Source: JBBDNV01 sp040877415 (lineage in GTDB: Bacteria > Planctomycetota > Planctomycetia > Pirellulales > PALSA-1355). From it: 17,238 nt of DNA. The stretch spans positions 1 to 17,238 of the forward strand of contig JBBDNV010000130.1 of the NCBI GenBank assembly GCA_040877415.1. The letters run 5' to 3'. Below are positions 1 through 7,596 of the stretch, one piece after another. The translations under genes were made by a program, and so were the position numbers. The notes under the pieces were generated by a model. That model was not told the DNA's origin. It made no database searches and saw only the letters and a program-made list of their open reading frames with translations. Positions within the stretch are counted from its first letter, which is position 1; each line of letters starts with the position of its first letter.

Positions 1-1
1 G

Positions 2-1054
2 GTGCCGATACTGGAGGAAGTGCTGCGCTACGAGCCCGACCTGGTCGTACTTTGCGTCGGACACAACGAGTTCCTGGAGAGCCGCACGTTCGATCACGTC
101 GCCAGCCGCGGCCGGCTGTTGAACGCCTCGCTGGATGCGGCGTCGCGGCTGCGGACGTTTACCTTGCTGCGGGAAGGATATCTGCGTTTGCAGGGGGTCT
201 TGTCGGCCGATCCGCCCGAGAGCCGGCCGATCCTGCCGACCGAGGTCGACGCGCTGTTGGACTATCGCGGCGGGTTGGAACAGTATCATCGCGACGACGC
301 GTGGAAGAGCGGCGTCGTCGCCCAATACCGCTTCAACCTGCGGCGGATGGTCGGGATGGCCCGCGACGCGGGGGTGGACATGATTCTCATCAACCCGGTC
401 AGCAATCTTTGCGACTCGCCGCCGTTCAAATCCGAGCACGGCGCCGATCTGTCGCCCGCGGAGCTAAGAGAATGGGAATCGATTTGCGAAGCGGCGCACG
501 CGCATTCTCGCCGCGGAAACTACGATTTGCAAAAGGCGATACGATTGTTCGAGCGGGCCTGCCGGATCGACCCCCTGCACGCCGGCTGTTTCTACAACCT
601 GGCGAGCTGTTATCAAGCGGCGGGGCAATTGGACCAGTCCCGAGACGCTTACATCAAGGCCAAAGACCTCGACGTCTGCCCGCTGCGCATCCTGCAAGAG
701 ATGAACGAGGCCGTGCTGGAAATTGCCGACGACACGGGCACGCCGCTGGTGGACGCCCAACAGCTTTTCGAAGAGCGCAGCACCGACAAGATCGTGGGAG
801 GGGATTGGCTGGTGGACCACGTTCATCCGAGCGTAGAGGGCCACCAGCTATTGGCCGACGCCTTGACCGCGAAGCTTGTTTCGCTCGGCAAGGTCCACCC
901 GCGGGCCGGGTGGGAACAGGTCAAGCGCGAGCGCTACCGCGAACACTTCGATTCGCTGGACGCTCTCTATTTCCTCAAAGGGGAACAGCGATTGTCGGCC
1001 CTTCGCAATTGGGCCAAAGGCCGGGCCGAACGTCTGCGACGGGGCAGCAAGTGA
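2..1054 (+). CDS. SGNH/GDSL-like hydrolase with embedded TPR (5'-truncated by window edge)
   Basis: The reading frame is open from the first complete codon at the left edge, so this is the C-terminal 350 residues of a longer protein; the GTG at position 2 is probably not the real start. Seen: a strand followed by GHNEF at residues 20-24, matching SGNH block III (the Asn of the oxyanion hole), and DHVHPS at 272-277, matching block V with Asp272 and His275 as the likely catalytic pair. The nucleophile Ser block (GDS) is missing and should lie left of the window. Between the two blocks, about residues 169-222, a TPR-like helical pair (GNYDLQKAIRLFERACRIDP, then an A-G-Q-L-D helix) is inserted. 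SGNH proteins are esterases, lipases or carbohydrate deacetylases; the substrate cannot be told here. The gene converges on the SIMPL gene, with 14 bases between the stops. Family call fairly sure, activity unknown. Confidence 0.8.
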   Translation: MPILEEVLRYEPDLVVLCVGHNEFLESRTFDHVASRGRLLNASLDAASRLRTFTLLREGYLRLQGVLSADPPESRPILPTEVDALLDYRGGLEQYHRDDAWKSGVVAQYRFNLRRMVGMARDAGVDMILINPVSNLCDSPPFKSEHGADLSPAELREWESICEAAHAHSRRGNYDLQKAIRLFERACRIDPLHAGCFYNLASCYQAAGQLDQSRDAYIKAKDLDVCPLRILQEMNEAVLEIADDTGTPLVDAQQLFEERSTDKIVGGDWLVDHVHPSVEGHQLLADALTAKLVSLGKVHPRAGWEQVKRERYREHFDSLDALYFLKGEQRLSALRNWAKGRAERLRRGSK

Positions 1055-1068
1055 TCCGAGTTCGCGCG

Positions 1069-2019
1069 TTATTTTGATGCGCCTAGCTGAAACGAGGCCA
1101 TGACGTTGATCGGCAGCACGACCTGACCGGGCTGCGCGCCTACGGCTTCGGCCATGTCGTTGGCTCCCTGTTCGTTTTGCTGCGACATCAATTGCGTCAA
1201 AAACTGATTCGTTCCGGCGAACGGCGAGTTGTATCCGTAATTGAACGGGTTGGTGGCGGTGGCCGATAGACCGCTCAAGGGCCCCAGCTCGGCGCCGGCA
1301 GCCTGGCTGAGCTGCTCGGCCTGTTGCCTGGCTTTGGCAAAGGCCGCGGCCATCGCCTTAGCGCGCTCCTCGGGCGAAATCTTGCTCACGTAAATGAAGT
1401 ACGGTTCACCGGGCTTCGGCTGGTTGGCATTCTCGTACATGGATATCTGGTCGGCCATTTCCTCGGTCAGCTCCTCGTCCTCGGCCGTCGATTCTTCGGA
1501 ATCCTTTCCGGAGAGGTCGGCCGCGCGCACTTTCTCTTCGATCTGGTGAGCTTCCAGCAGTATCTCGTCGGCGGTGGCACCTTTCAGCGTCCATTCCGCC
1601 TTGAGCGAGAGGGCGACGGTCACCGGCTTTTTGTCGGGCTTCTTGCTCTTTTTGCTTCGCTGGCGCAGGCGCTGTTGCACCATCATCTCGATCTGGCGCT
1701 GGCGGTCGTTGCCGGCGGTGTCGATATGCGGGGCGCCCGCCTCGATGGTCTCTTTTTCGCTCGACATTTTGGCCAACTGCTCGAGGGCGGCGTCGCGTCG
1801 AGCGTTGAGTTTTTTCAGGGCCTCGCCCAGGGTCGCGGCCTTGGCCGAAAGCTCGATTTGCAACCGCAAAAACCCGGGCTGGCGCTTGATGACTTCCATG
1901 CCCGTGCCCGAGACCGTGCTGTTCGAGTTGCCGTAGAAAGCTTGCGCGTTAAGCGTGGGGGCCAGCGACGCCGTCAAAAGCAGTGCCGCGACGGCTGGCA
2001 GGGTCCAGTGAAGGTTCAT
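1069..2019 (-). CDS. Secreted SIMPL-domain (DUF541) protein
   Basis: A 316-residue protein with a Sec signal peptide (short N region, hydrophobic core about residues 7-20, likely cleavage after LNAQA). The rest fits a SIMPL/DUF541 domain: GTGMEVIKRQPGFLRLQIEL at 38-57 for the first strand and helix, and ARQQAEQLSQAAGAELGPLSG at 230-250, the typical helix plus LG turn of this family; VVLPINVMASFQL near the C-terminus is the last strand. Two stretches look like insertions: a basic run at about 116-132 (RLRQRSKKSKKPDKK) and an acidic run at about 170-190. SIMPL proteins are exported and have few assigned functions; no enzyme motif is visible. The ATG at 2019 is preceded by an AGAGGGAG ribosome binding site. 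It is the last gene of the minus-strand train, 66 bases after the HEAT gene, and could be cotranscribed or separate. Confidence 0.8.
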   Translation of the reverse strand: MNLHWTLPAVAALLLTASLAPTLNAQAFYGNSNSTVSGTGMEVIKRQPGFLRLQIELSAKAATLGEALKKLNARRDAALEQLAKMSSEKETIEAGAPHIDTAGNDRQRQIEMMVQQRLRQRSKKSKKPDKKPVTVALSLKAEWTLKGATADEILLEAHQIEEKVRAADLSGKDSEESTAEDEELTEEMADQISMYENANQPKPGEPYFIYVSKISPEERAKAMAAAFAKARQQAEQLSQAAGAELGPLSGLSATATNPFNYGYNSPFAGTNQFLTQLMSQQNEQGANDMAEAVGAQPGQVVLPINVMASFQLGASK

Positions 2020-2085
2020 CGCCGATCTCCCTCTGTGAAAAGTGGGTGGGGAACGCCGGGGGCATTGACGCTGGAATTTCGGATC

Positions 2086-5000
2086 TTATCGCAAGTTGTC
2101 CATGCCGACTTCGTCGCGGATTTTTTTTCGCAGTTTCAACACCGCCGGGCCGTGCATGGAGCGGATCGTCCAATAAAACTGCCGCTTGTCAAAATCGGAA
2201 AGATGCCGGCTGATTTCCGCCAACAGCGGCGCGTGGCGATCGTCGTCGAGCGTGGCGATCGCCTGGTAGAGCGGCACGGTCCAGTTGTTGCCGGTCTTGT
2301 GGCGGCGCCAGACTTCGGCCAGCTTCGGCAAACCGTCGGGATTGCCCAATAGAACCAGCAGGTAGCCGGCGGCCGCCGCGACTTCTTCGTCGGAATCGGC
2401 CAGAAGCGGCGCGAGGGTTTCTTCGCTGATATTCGCCGGCGGCTCGACGGTAATCGGCTCTCCGGTTAGCGATGCGTAGTATGCAAACGAGGAGTGAACT
2501 TGCAGTCTGTCGCGCAAGGCATTCAAGGCCGTCGGTCCCCGGGCCAAATAGAGCATGGCCAGCTTGCGGATCGCGGGATCGAGGGAGGCAATCTCCTTGA
2601 CCGCGAGCCGTTGAGCCTCCTTTTGCTCTAAACTCGCTAACAGCAATTGCAGCGCGTCGTGGCGAAATGGCGCGGAGGTCTGGGGATTTTCGTAGACGTT
2701 GCGGGCAAGCTGGGCGGCATCCTCGGGCGACCCGTCGACCAACCTGGCCAGGGCGACATTTTTCTGCCACGCCGTCCCGTCGCGGGCATATTTCGTCAGT
2801 TCCGCGAGCTGATCCTTGTCCAGCTTGGGGCCGTCGCCGCTCGTCGGATTTGAATTGTCGTACGCGCTCATGACCACCTGCCCAATGGCCATCGCCAGGG
2901 CCGGCTTCTGATCGTCGCCCTGCAAAAGCTGCCACAGCCGCTCGACGGCCCGGTCGCCGTCGCGCACCAGGAATTCCTGGGCGATTGCCCGCAATTGGTT
3001 TTCGTCGGGCTCTCGCGCCACGAGCTCGTCGAAAAATTTCAGTCGTTGGGCCCATACCAGCCAGGGCAACGCTCCGGCGGCCTCTTCCAGCGCGGCTGCG
3101 TTCGACTGGACGATTTGGCGCACGACGGGCATGGCCCGGGCGTCGCGGCCCAGCGGCACGAGCGCCAGCGCGGCCGCCAGCCGGCCCTCGGAATCGGACT
3201 CGGCCTCGAGCATTTTCTCAAGCGGCTCAATCGCGTCTTGCATCCATTTCGCGCGACCTTTGCCGCTCTGAAATGCGAGCAGCTCCCCGTCGTCTTGGCT
3301 TGCACCGTCGGTATCCGCGCCGGCCGCCTCGTCGCCGTCTGCTTTCGACTTTCTGGTTCTTGGCGCCGCCCGAACGCCTCGGTCAAGCAGGAAGTCGGCG
3401 GCCGCCGCAAAGGGATTCGAGAAAAGGCCATGGCTCGCGGTGGAAGCGGACCCGCCGCCGGGCAGATTCAGATTGCACAATTGCAGCAGGGCCTTGGCAG
3501 CCGCCGTGCGCACCAGCGGCGCGGGATCCTTCAAGCCGCCAAGAACCAGTTCGTCCGGGCTGTCGGCATCCGCTTTGGCCAGCGCGCCGATCACCTGCGC
3601 GCGGACCCGCGGATCATCGTGCTCGAGATAACGCCGCAAGACGGCTTTGGCCTTGTCGCGCAGCGGGCCGTCGGCCAGCGTCTCGATCACGTCGGCAGCC
3701 AGGTTGGGATGATTCGCGACGGCTTTGACCAAAGGCTCGATCGCCGCGGCCAGGTTCGACGAGCGCAGCCCGCCGACGGCGCGGCTGACGACAAAGGGGT
3801 CGGGATCCGACAACGTTTCGATGAGGGCCACGTACATGTCCGCCGTGGCCTCCTCATCGGGGGTCTCGGACGCCAGTCCGCCCAGGGCTTCGGCGGCTTC
3901 GGCCCGGACCTGCCAGCTTTCGTGCCTGAGCAGTTCGATCAAATTGCCCGACGTCTTGGCTTCTCTCAGGACGCGAATGCCGTGCACCACCAGATCGGGG
4001 TCGGCTTCCGTTTTGAGATACGCGGCGATCCTGGGACTGAGCGCGGGGTCGGGCGACTCGGCCAGTTGCTTGAGCACCGCGGCGCGGACGTTCGGCTCCG
4101 GATCTTCCAGCAGCTTGACCAGCGCGCTCGACGAGGCATCGGCCGCGACGTTGTGCAATCCGCGCAGGCTGATCTCGCGCACCAGCGCGTCGGGATCGGC
4201 GAACAATTCCAGCAGCAAGGCCTCATCGGCGGCGGTCGCCCGCTCGACCAGTTGCGAGGCGGCTTGATGGCGGACGTTCACGTCGCCCGACGCCAGGCGC
4301 GCCAGCCCTCCCGGCCAATCGAGCACCAGCGCGTCGGTGGCGACGAGCCGGTAGCGCAGGAGCAGAAGGCGCTGATGCGCGCGGTCGTCGTGGGCCGTTT
4401 TGAGCGACTCGGCAACCAGCGGCTTTAGCGCCGGGCCAAGTCGCACGAGGCGCTCGACGATGGCCTCGACGTCGGCATCGTCGACCTTGGTCAATCGGTC
4501 CATCTCTCGCGCGGCGAGCTGCAATTGGTCGTCGGAAAGTTCCGCCGCGGCCGGCGGCTCGTCGCCGTCTACCTGTTCGGCCCACGCGGCGAGCGCCCCG
4601 GCGCGCTCGGCCGTGATGGTCTCGGGTCGCCAGGGATCGACTCCTTCGATCGGAGCCCGCCAATGACCCAGTAGCTCCAGCGCCGAGAGCCGCGTGGCCA
4701 ACTTTCCGCGGCCGAAAGCCTTGACGACCCCGGCGGCAGCCAACCCGGGATGGGGCATCAGCCGGCGCAGCGCCGCCTCGCGCTCGATAACGTCGGGCGA
4801 CTGGAGCAAGTCGATCAACTCGTCGAGGTCGGCTTCTTCCAGGTCTGCGCCGGCCGCGAGCACTTCGGGCCGCTTAAGCCGGGCGCGATCGAACGATTCG
4901 GCGAGCCAGGAGACGAGCTTGTCGCGTTCGAGATAGCCTTCGTGCGCGGCGACCACTTTGCCGGACGCGTCGATCGCGCGCAGCGCGGGAATCGCGCCGG

Positions 5001-5403
5001 CGGCCAATTGCCGCGCTTCGCCCGGCGAACGGTCGGCGTCCACGTAGACGAGGGTCCAGCGCTTCAATTGTTCCTGCACCTGGGGCGTTTCGATGGCCTC
5101 GAGGAGTTTCTCGCACCAAGGGCACGATGCGGAGCCGACGCGGGCCAAAAGGGGCTTTCCGTCGGCCTGGGCGCGGCCGCGCGCGTCGGCGAGGCCTTGC
5201 GGCCAGGCGATTGCCTGCTCGTTCGGCACGCGGCGCTTGATCAAACCTTGCGGCGCCGGCGCGGACTCTGTCGACTCGGCGTTTTCGGCCGCGCGATGGG
5301 CGTCGACGGCCTCGGGCGCTTCGTCCGGCGCGCGAGCCGGCGCCCGCGCGGCGGCCGCCGCCGCGATGATGATGCAGCACAGTCGCGTCGTGCGCCGCCT
5401 CAT
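2086..5403 (-). CDS. Secreted thioredoxin-fold plus HEAT-repeat protein
   Basis: A 1105-residue protein. The N-terminus (MRRRTTRLCCIIIAAAAAARA) looks like a signal peptide, followed by an Ala/Pro/Glu-rich linker to about residue 60. Residues about 62-170 fit a thioredoxin fold: GKPLLARVGSASCPWCEKLL holds a CPWC redox motif (Cys94, Cys97), and AIPALRAID at 137-145 supplies the expected cis-Pro. From about 195 onward there are many HEAT-like helical pairs, with repeated D-P-x-x-x-V-R-x-x-A signatures (for example DPEPNVRAAVLKQL, HESWQVRAEAAEALGG, DPRVRAQVIGALAK, DPAPLVRTAAAKALLQL). A charged, probably disordered stretch at about 655-710 breaks the solenoid. The likely role is a periplasmic scaffold with a thiol-disulfide or cysteine-reactive head. 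Its start overlaps the cytochrome stop as ATGA, and AAGGAG lies 8 bases upstream, so the two are translationally coupled. Domain calls firm, partners unknown. Confidence 0.85.
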   Translation of the reverse strand: MRRRTTRLCCIIIAAAAAARAPARAPDEAPEAVDAHRAAENAESTESAPAPQGLIKRRVPNEQAIAWPQGLADARGRAQADGKPLLARVGSASCPWCEKLLEAIETPQVQEQLKRWTLVYVDADRSPGEARQLAAGAIPALRAIDASGKVVAAHEGYLERDKLVSWLAESFDRARLKRPEVLAAGADLEEADLDELIDLLQSPDVIEREAALRRLMPHPGLAAAGVVKAFGRGKLATRLSALELLGHWRAPIEGVDPWRPETITAERAGALAAWAEQVDGDEPPAAAELSDDQLQLAAREMDRLTKVDDADVEAIVERLVRLGPALKPLVAESLKTAHDDRAHQRLLLLRYRLVATDALVLDWPGGLARLASGDVNVRHQAASQLVERATAADEALLLELFADPDALVREISLRGLHNVAADASSSALVKLLEDPEPNVRAAVLKQLAESPDPALSPRIAAYLKTEADPDLVVHGIRVLREAKTSGNLIELLRHESWQVRAEAAEALGGLASETPDEEATADMYVALIETLSDPDPFVVSRAVGGLRSSNLAAAIEPLVKAVANHPNLAADVIETLADGPLRDKAKAVLRRYLEHDDPRVRAQVIGALAKADADSPDELVLGGLKDPAPLVRTAAAKALLQLCNLNLPGGGSASTASHGLFSNPFAAAADFLLDRGVRAAPRTRKSKADGDEAAGADTDGASQDDGELLAFQSGKGRAKWMQDAIEPLEKMLEAESDSEGRLAAALALVPLGRDARAMPVVRQIVQSNAAALEEAAGALPWLVWAQRLKFFDELVAREPDENQLRAIAQEFLVRDGDRAVERLWQLLQGDDQKPALAMAIGQVVMSAYDNSNPTSGDGPKLDKDQLAELTKYARDGTAWQKNVALARLVDGSPEDAAQLARNVYENPQTSAPFRHDALQLLLASLEQKEAQRLAVKEIASLDPAIRKLAMLYLARGPTALNALRDRLQVHSSFAYYASLTGEPITVEPPANISEETLAPLLADSDEEVAAAAGYLLVLLGNPDGLPKLAEVWRRHKTGNNWTVPLYQAIATLDDDRHAPLLAEISRHLSDFDKRQFYWTIRSMHGPAVLKLRKKIRDEVGMDNLR

Positions 5404-6782
5404 GGCACAATCTCCTTCGTAAGTGCTCGAACCTGGTCGGGACGGTCCGCCGGCGGATCGTTTCCATGTCGAATCCGCTGCCAGTAGTCATCGTACGCGA
5501 ACGCCGGACTGTTTTCGCGGTCGTGGCAGCGCAGACATTGATCGCGAGCCAGGTACGTCGTGCGGATTTCGGGGCGGGTCGCGTGGGCGGTCGCCGGCCC
5601 ATGGCAACTCTCGCAGCCGACCGCGACGCGCTCGGCGCTCTTGGCCTTCGAGGCGAATCCGCCGGGCAATCCATAGCCGGTGGTATGACATTGTTGGCAG
5701 AAGGGATCGACGTCGGCGGCGCGTTTTTCGAGCGTGGCCCAGGCTAGGGCGTGTTTTGACTCGCTCCACTGGTTGCAGTCGCCCTGGTGACATTGCCGGC
5801 AAGCGTTGGTTCCGGCGACGTGGTAGTTGTCCGGCACCTGGGCGGGCAGGGGGGCACGGAACGAAGTTTCGCCAGCGGTAAAATCGCGCTTGCGCAGCGT
5901 TTGGCGAAACCTGGCGAGGTTTTCCAGTTGCCGCGCGTCGTCGGGCAAACGGTCGTCCATTTCGACGATTTCGCATCGCCATGAACGGCTGGCCCCGTCG
6001 CCGGGCGCGCGAAACCGCGCGACGAACTTGCCCTTGTTGGTGACGGCCGCCAGCAGGGTCGGCCCAAAGCGGCGGGGCTCGAGCGTTTGAATCGTGGGGC
6101 CGCCGACGATGAGATCGGCTTCGGGCACCGCACGCGCGAGCAGCTCGAGCTCATCGGGAGGCAGGTAAGCCAGCACCACGGCCACGTCGTAGCCGCCCTG
6201 GACGCCTTCCAGCGCCTCCAAGACGGCGGCGGCCGGTTCGGCGACCCGGATCTCCTGCGTGGCGAATTTCCGCGACAGCACGCCGACGATGGCCAGCCGG
6301 CGACCGCCCGCCGCCACCACGCGCACTGCCGGCGCAATCGTGCCGCCGTCGGCGTCCCGCGCGTTGGCCGAGACCAGCGGAGCGCCGGTTTGCCTTGCAA
6401 TCGCGCGCAGCCGGGTCGGACCCAACTCCGCTTCGGCGCCGCCGACGTTGTGGGCGCTAGTGCCCATGGCCATTTCGCCGCGCAGGATCGCGGTGAACTT
6501 TTCGACGTCGTAGGGCGACGCGCCGCTTGGCGTGCCGCCGACGTCGGCGACCACGACGTCGTCGGTTTGGCGGCACCGCTCGACAAACGCGCCGCGCCGG
6601 GCCAGACCGCCCGATTGGCGCGACGCGCAGCCGCACGGCGTGATCCAGCCCGCGGTGTCGCCGCTGACAACAAGCGACACGCCGCGACTGGCGGCCGCGT
6701 CGCCGCGCAGGTTGCAAGCGCAGGACGACGCCGCGATCAAGATCGGCAGCCAGAGTCGGTGCGTTAAGAACGAATCGCGCAT
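5400..6782 (-). CDS. Tetrahaem cytochrome c with degenerate 5'-nucleotidase-like domain
   Basis: A 460-residue exported protein. Residues 1-25 form a signal peptide ending in ASSCAC, which may act as a weak lipobox. Residues about 35-270 resemble the metallophosphoesterase domain of UshA/5'-nucleotidases: SGDTAGWITPCGCASRQSGG at 40-59, VADVGGT at 78-84, and MGTSAHNVGGAEAELG at 106-121 where active enzymes have G-N-H-E/D. Here that motif reads GGAE, so the metal-binding Asn and catalytic His are missing. The C-terminal third holds four CxxCH haem sites at 328-332, 362-366, 390-394 and 416-420, with several further His residues (for example H344, H400) as possible axial ligands. The protein probably carries electrons in the periplasm or at a membrane surface. 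It follows the DUF4159 gene by 9 bases with no obvious Shine-Dalgarno, so it may rely on coupling, and it overlaps the HEAT gene by 4 bases. Confidence 0.88.
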   Translation of the reverse strand: MRDSFLTHRLWLPILIAASSCACNLRGDAAASRGVSLVVSGDTAGWITPCGCASRQSGGLARRGAFVERCRQTDDVVVADVGGTPSGASPYDVEKFTAILRGEMAMGTSAHNVGGAEAELGPTRLRAIARQTGAPLVSANARDADGGTIAPAVRVVAAGGRRLAIVGVLSRKFATQEIRVAEPAAAVLEALEGVQGGYDVAVVLAYLPPDELELLARAVPEADLIVGGPTIQTLEPRRFGPTLLAAVTNKGKFVARFRAPGDGASRSWRCEIVEMDDRLPDDARQLENLARFRQTLRKRDFTAGETSFRAPLPAQVPDNYHVAGTNACRQCHQGDCNQWSESKHALAWATLEKRAADVDPFCQQCHTTGYGLPGGFASKAKSAERVAVGCESCHGPATAHATRPEIRTTYLARDQCLRCHDRENSPAFAYDDYWQRIRHGNDPPADRPDQVRALTKEIVP

Positions 6783-6791
6783 GGTGACGCG

Positions 6792-7541
6792 TCAATAGGT
6801 CAGCGCGTATGCCAGGACGTTGACGTTGATTTCGATGGCGTTGACGATTTCGTTGCCCCCGCAGCAGCAGCAGCCTTGCGTATGCTGCGTGTCGTTCAGG
6901 CCGTCTTGCGAGTACAACACGCCCAGTCGGCCGCCGATCAGGATCCCTTCCAGCGGGCGTGGCTTGCCGTGGGGGCCGGAAAGCTCATAGACGTCGTACA
7001 CGGTATGAAACACCGGATGATCCATGGAAAGCGGCTCAAGGCGGATGTCGGGAAAGATGATCGCCATTTCCTTGCGGAACGAGCGTTCCCACTCCTGCGA
7101 CGAACAGCCGGCGGAGGCGAGCAGGAAGCCGCCGCGCTCGACGTAACGGGCAAGATTGGCGCGTTCCTGGTCGGGGAGCGAAAAGGCTCCTTCGCCGGTC
7201 ATGATCACCAGCGGAAAGTTGTACAGCTCGTCGGAGCTGAGCTTGACGGCGTGAAAGCGGCGGCTGGTGGAAATGGCCGTCTCCTTCTCGGCCTTGATGA
7301 GGAAATGGTCGGCGAAGCACTGGCTGCTCTTGGTGCCGGCGTAAACGAGATTCGCCACTTGCACGATGCCGTCGGGCTCGCCGCCGGTTTGCTTGGGCTC
7401 GGCAACGGGCCCCTCGCGGGCGGCGGGCGGGCTCGCCGGACCGACGGTGGTGGTCGACGGATCGGCAGCCGGGCATTGGTTGGTGTCGAGGGACGAGAGC
7501 GCCACGAGCGCGAGCAACGTCAAACTGACCGCGTTTCTCAT
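6792..7541 (-). CDS. Secreted DUF4159-domain protein
   Basis: A 249-residue protein with a signal peptide (hydrophobic core 5-16, cleavage near NQCPA at 21-25) and a Pro/Ala-rich linker to about 55. Residues about 60-249 match DUF4159, which has a class-I glutamine amidotransferase-like fold: FPLVIMTGEGAFSLPDQERANLARYVERGGFLLASAG at about 109-145 is the characteristic strand, turn and G-G-x-L-L core, and MDHPVFHTVYD (173-183), IGGRLGVLYSQDGLND and the C-terminal NVLAYALT follow. No nucleophile Cys of a working amidotransferase is evident, so it may be a binding domain. Odd feature: a run of four Cys at 224-227 (CCCCGG). The reading frame stays open to 7838, inside the preceding gene. The ATG at 7541 is chosen because it begins a signal peptide and has GAGGAG 9 bases upstream. 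DUF4159 genes are known neighbours of MoxR/DUF58/VWA clusters. Confidence 0.87.
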   Translation of the reverse strand: MRNAVSLTLLALVALSSLDTNQCPAADPSTTTVGPASPPAAREGPVAEPKQTGGEPDGIVQVANLVYAGTKSSQCFADHFLIKAEKETAISTSRRFHAVKLSSDELYNFPLVIMTGEGAFSLPDQERANLARYVERGGFLLASAGCSSQEWERSFRKEMAIIFPDIRLEPLSMDHPVFHTVYDVYELSGPHGKPRPLEGILIGGRLGVLYSQDGLNDTQHTQGCCCCGGNEIVNAIEINVNVLAYALTY

Positions 7542-7550
7542 ATGACCTTT

Positions 7551-7556
7551 CTCCTC
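7551..7556 (-). promoter_or_regulatory. Ribosome binding site fixing the DUF4159 start
   Basis: GAGGAG on the minus strand, 9 bases before the ATG at 7541. It decides between this start and the longer open frame running up to 7838, which would overlap the preceding gene and bury the signal peptide. Confidence 0.75.
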
Positions 7557-7561
7557 GTACG

Positions 7562-7590
7562 GGCCGCGCTCGCAGGCGAGCGCCATGGCC
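7562..7590 (-). promoter_or_regulatory. Intercistronic hairpin before the DUF4159 gene
   Basis: In the 55-base spacer, GCGCTCG (7566-7572) pairs perfectly with CGAGCGC (7577-7583) across a CAGG loop. Outer GGCC arms (7562-7565 and 7587-7590) can extend the stem past a 3-base bulge. On the minus-strand transcript it falls between the stop codon (7597) and the Shine-Dalgarno (7556-7551). No T-run follows, so it is not a standard intrinsic terminator. Possible roles are mRNA processing, 3'-end protection or attenuation. The structure is seen; the role is inferred. Confidence 0.5.
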
Positions 7591-7596
7591 AGGGTT

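Noticed and set aside
1052..1085. Bidirectional terminator between the convergent genes
   Set aside because: Only short GCGC arms and a weak T-run are present. No stem is convincing enough to call.
2995..4428. A 477-codon open frame on the plus strand
   Set aside because: It is antisense to the HEAT-repeat gene, with low-complexity Arg/Gln/Gly-rich translation. The periodic codon use of the HEAT gene explains it.
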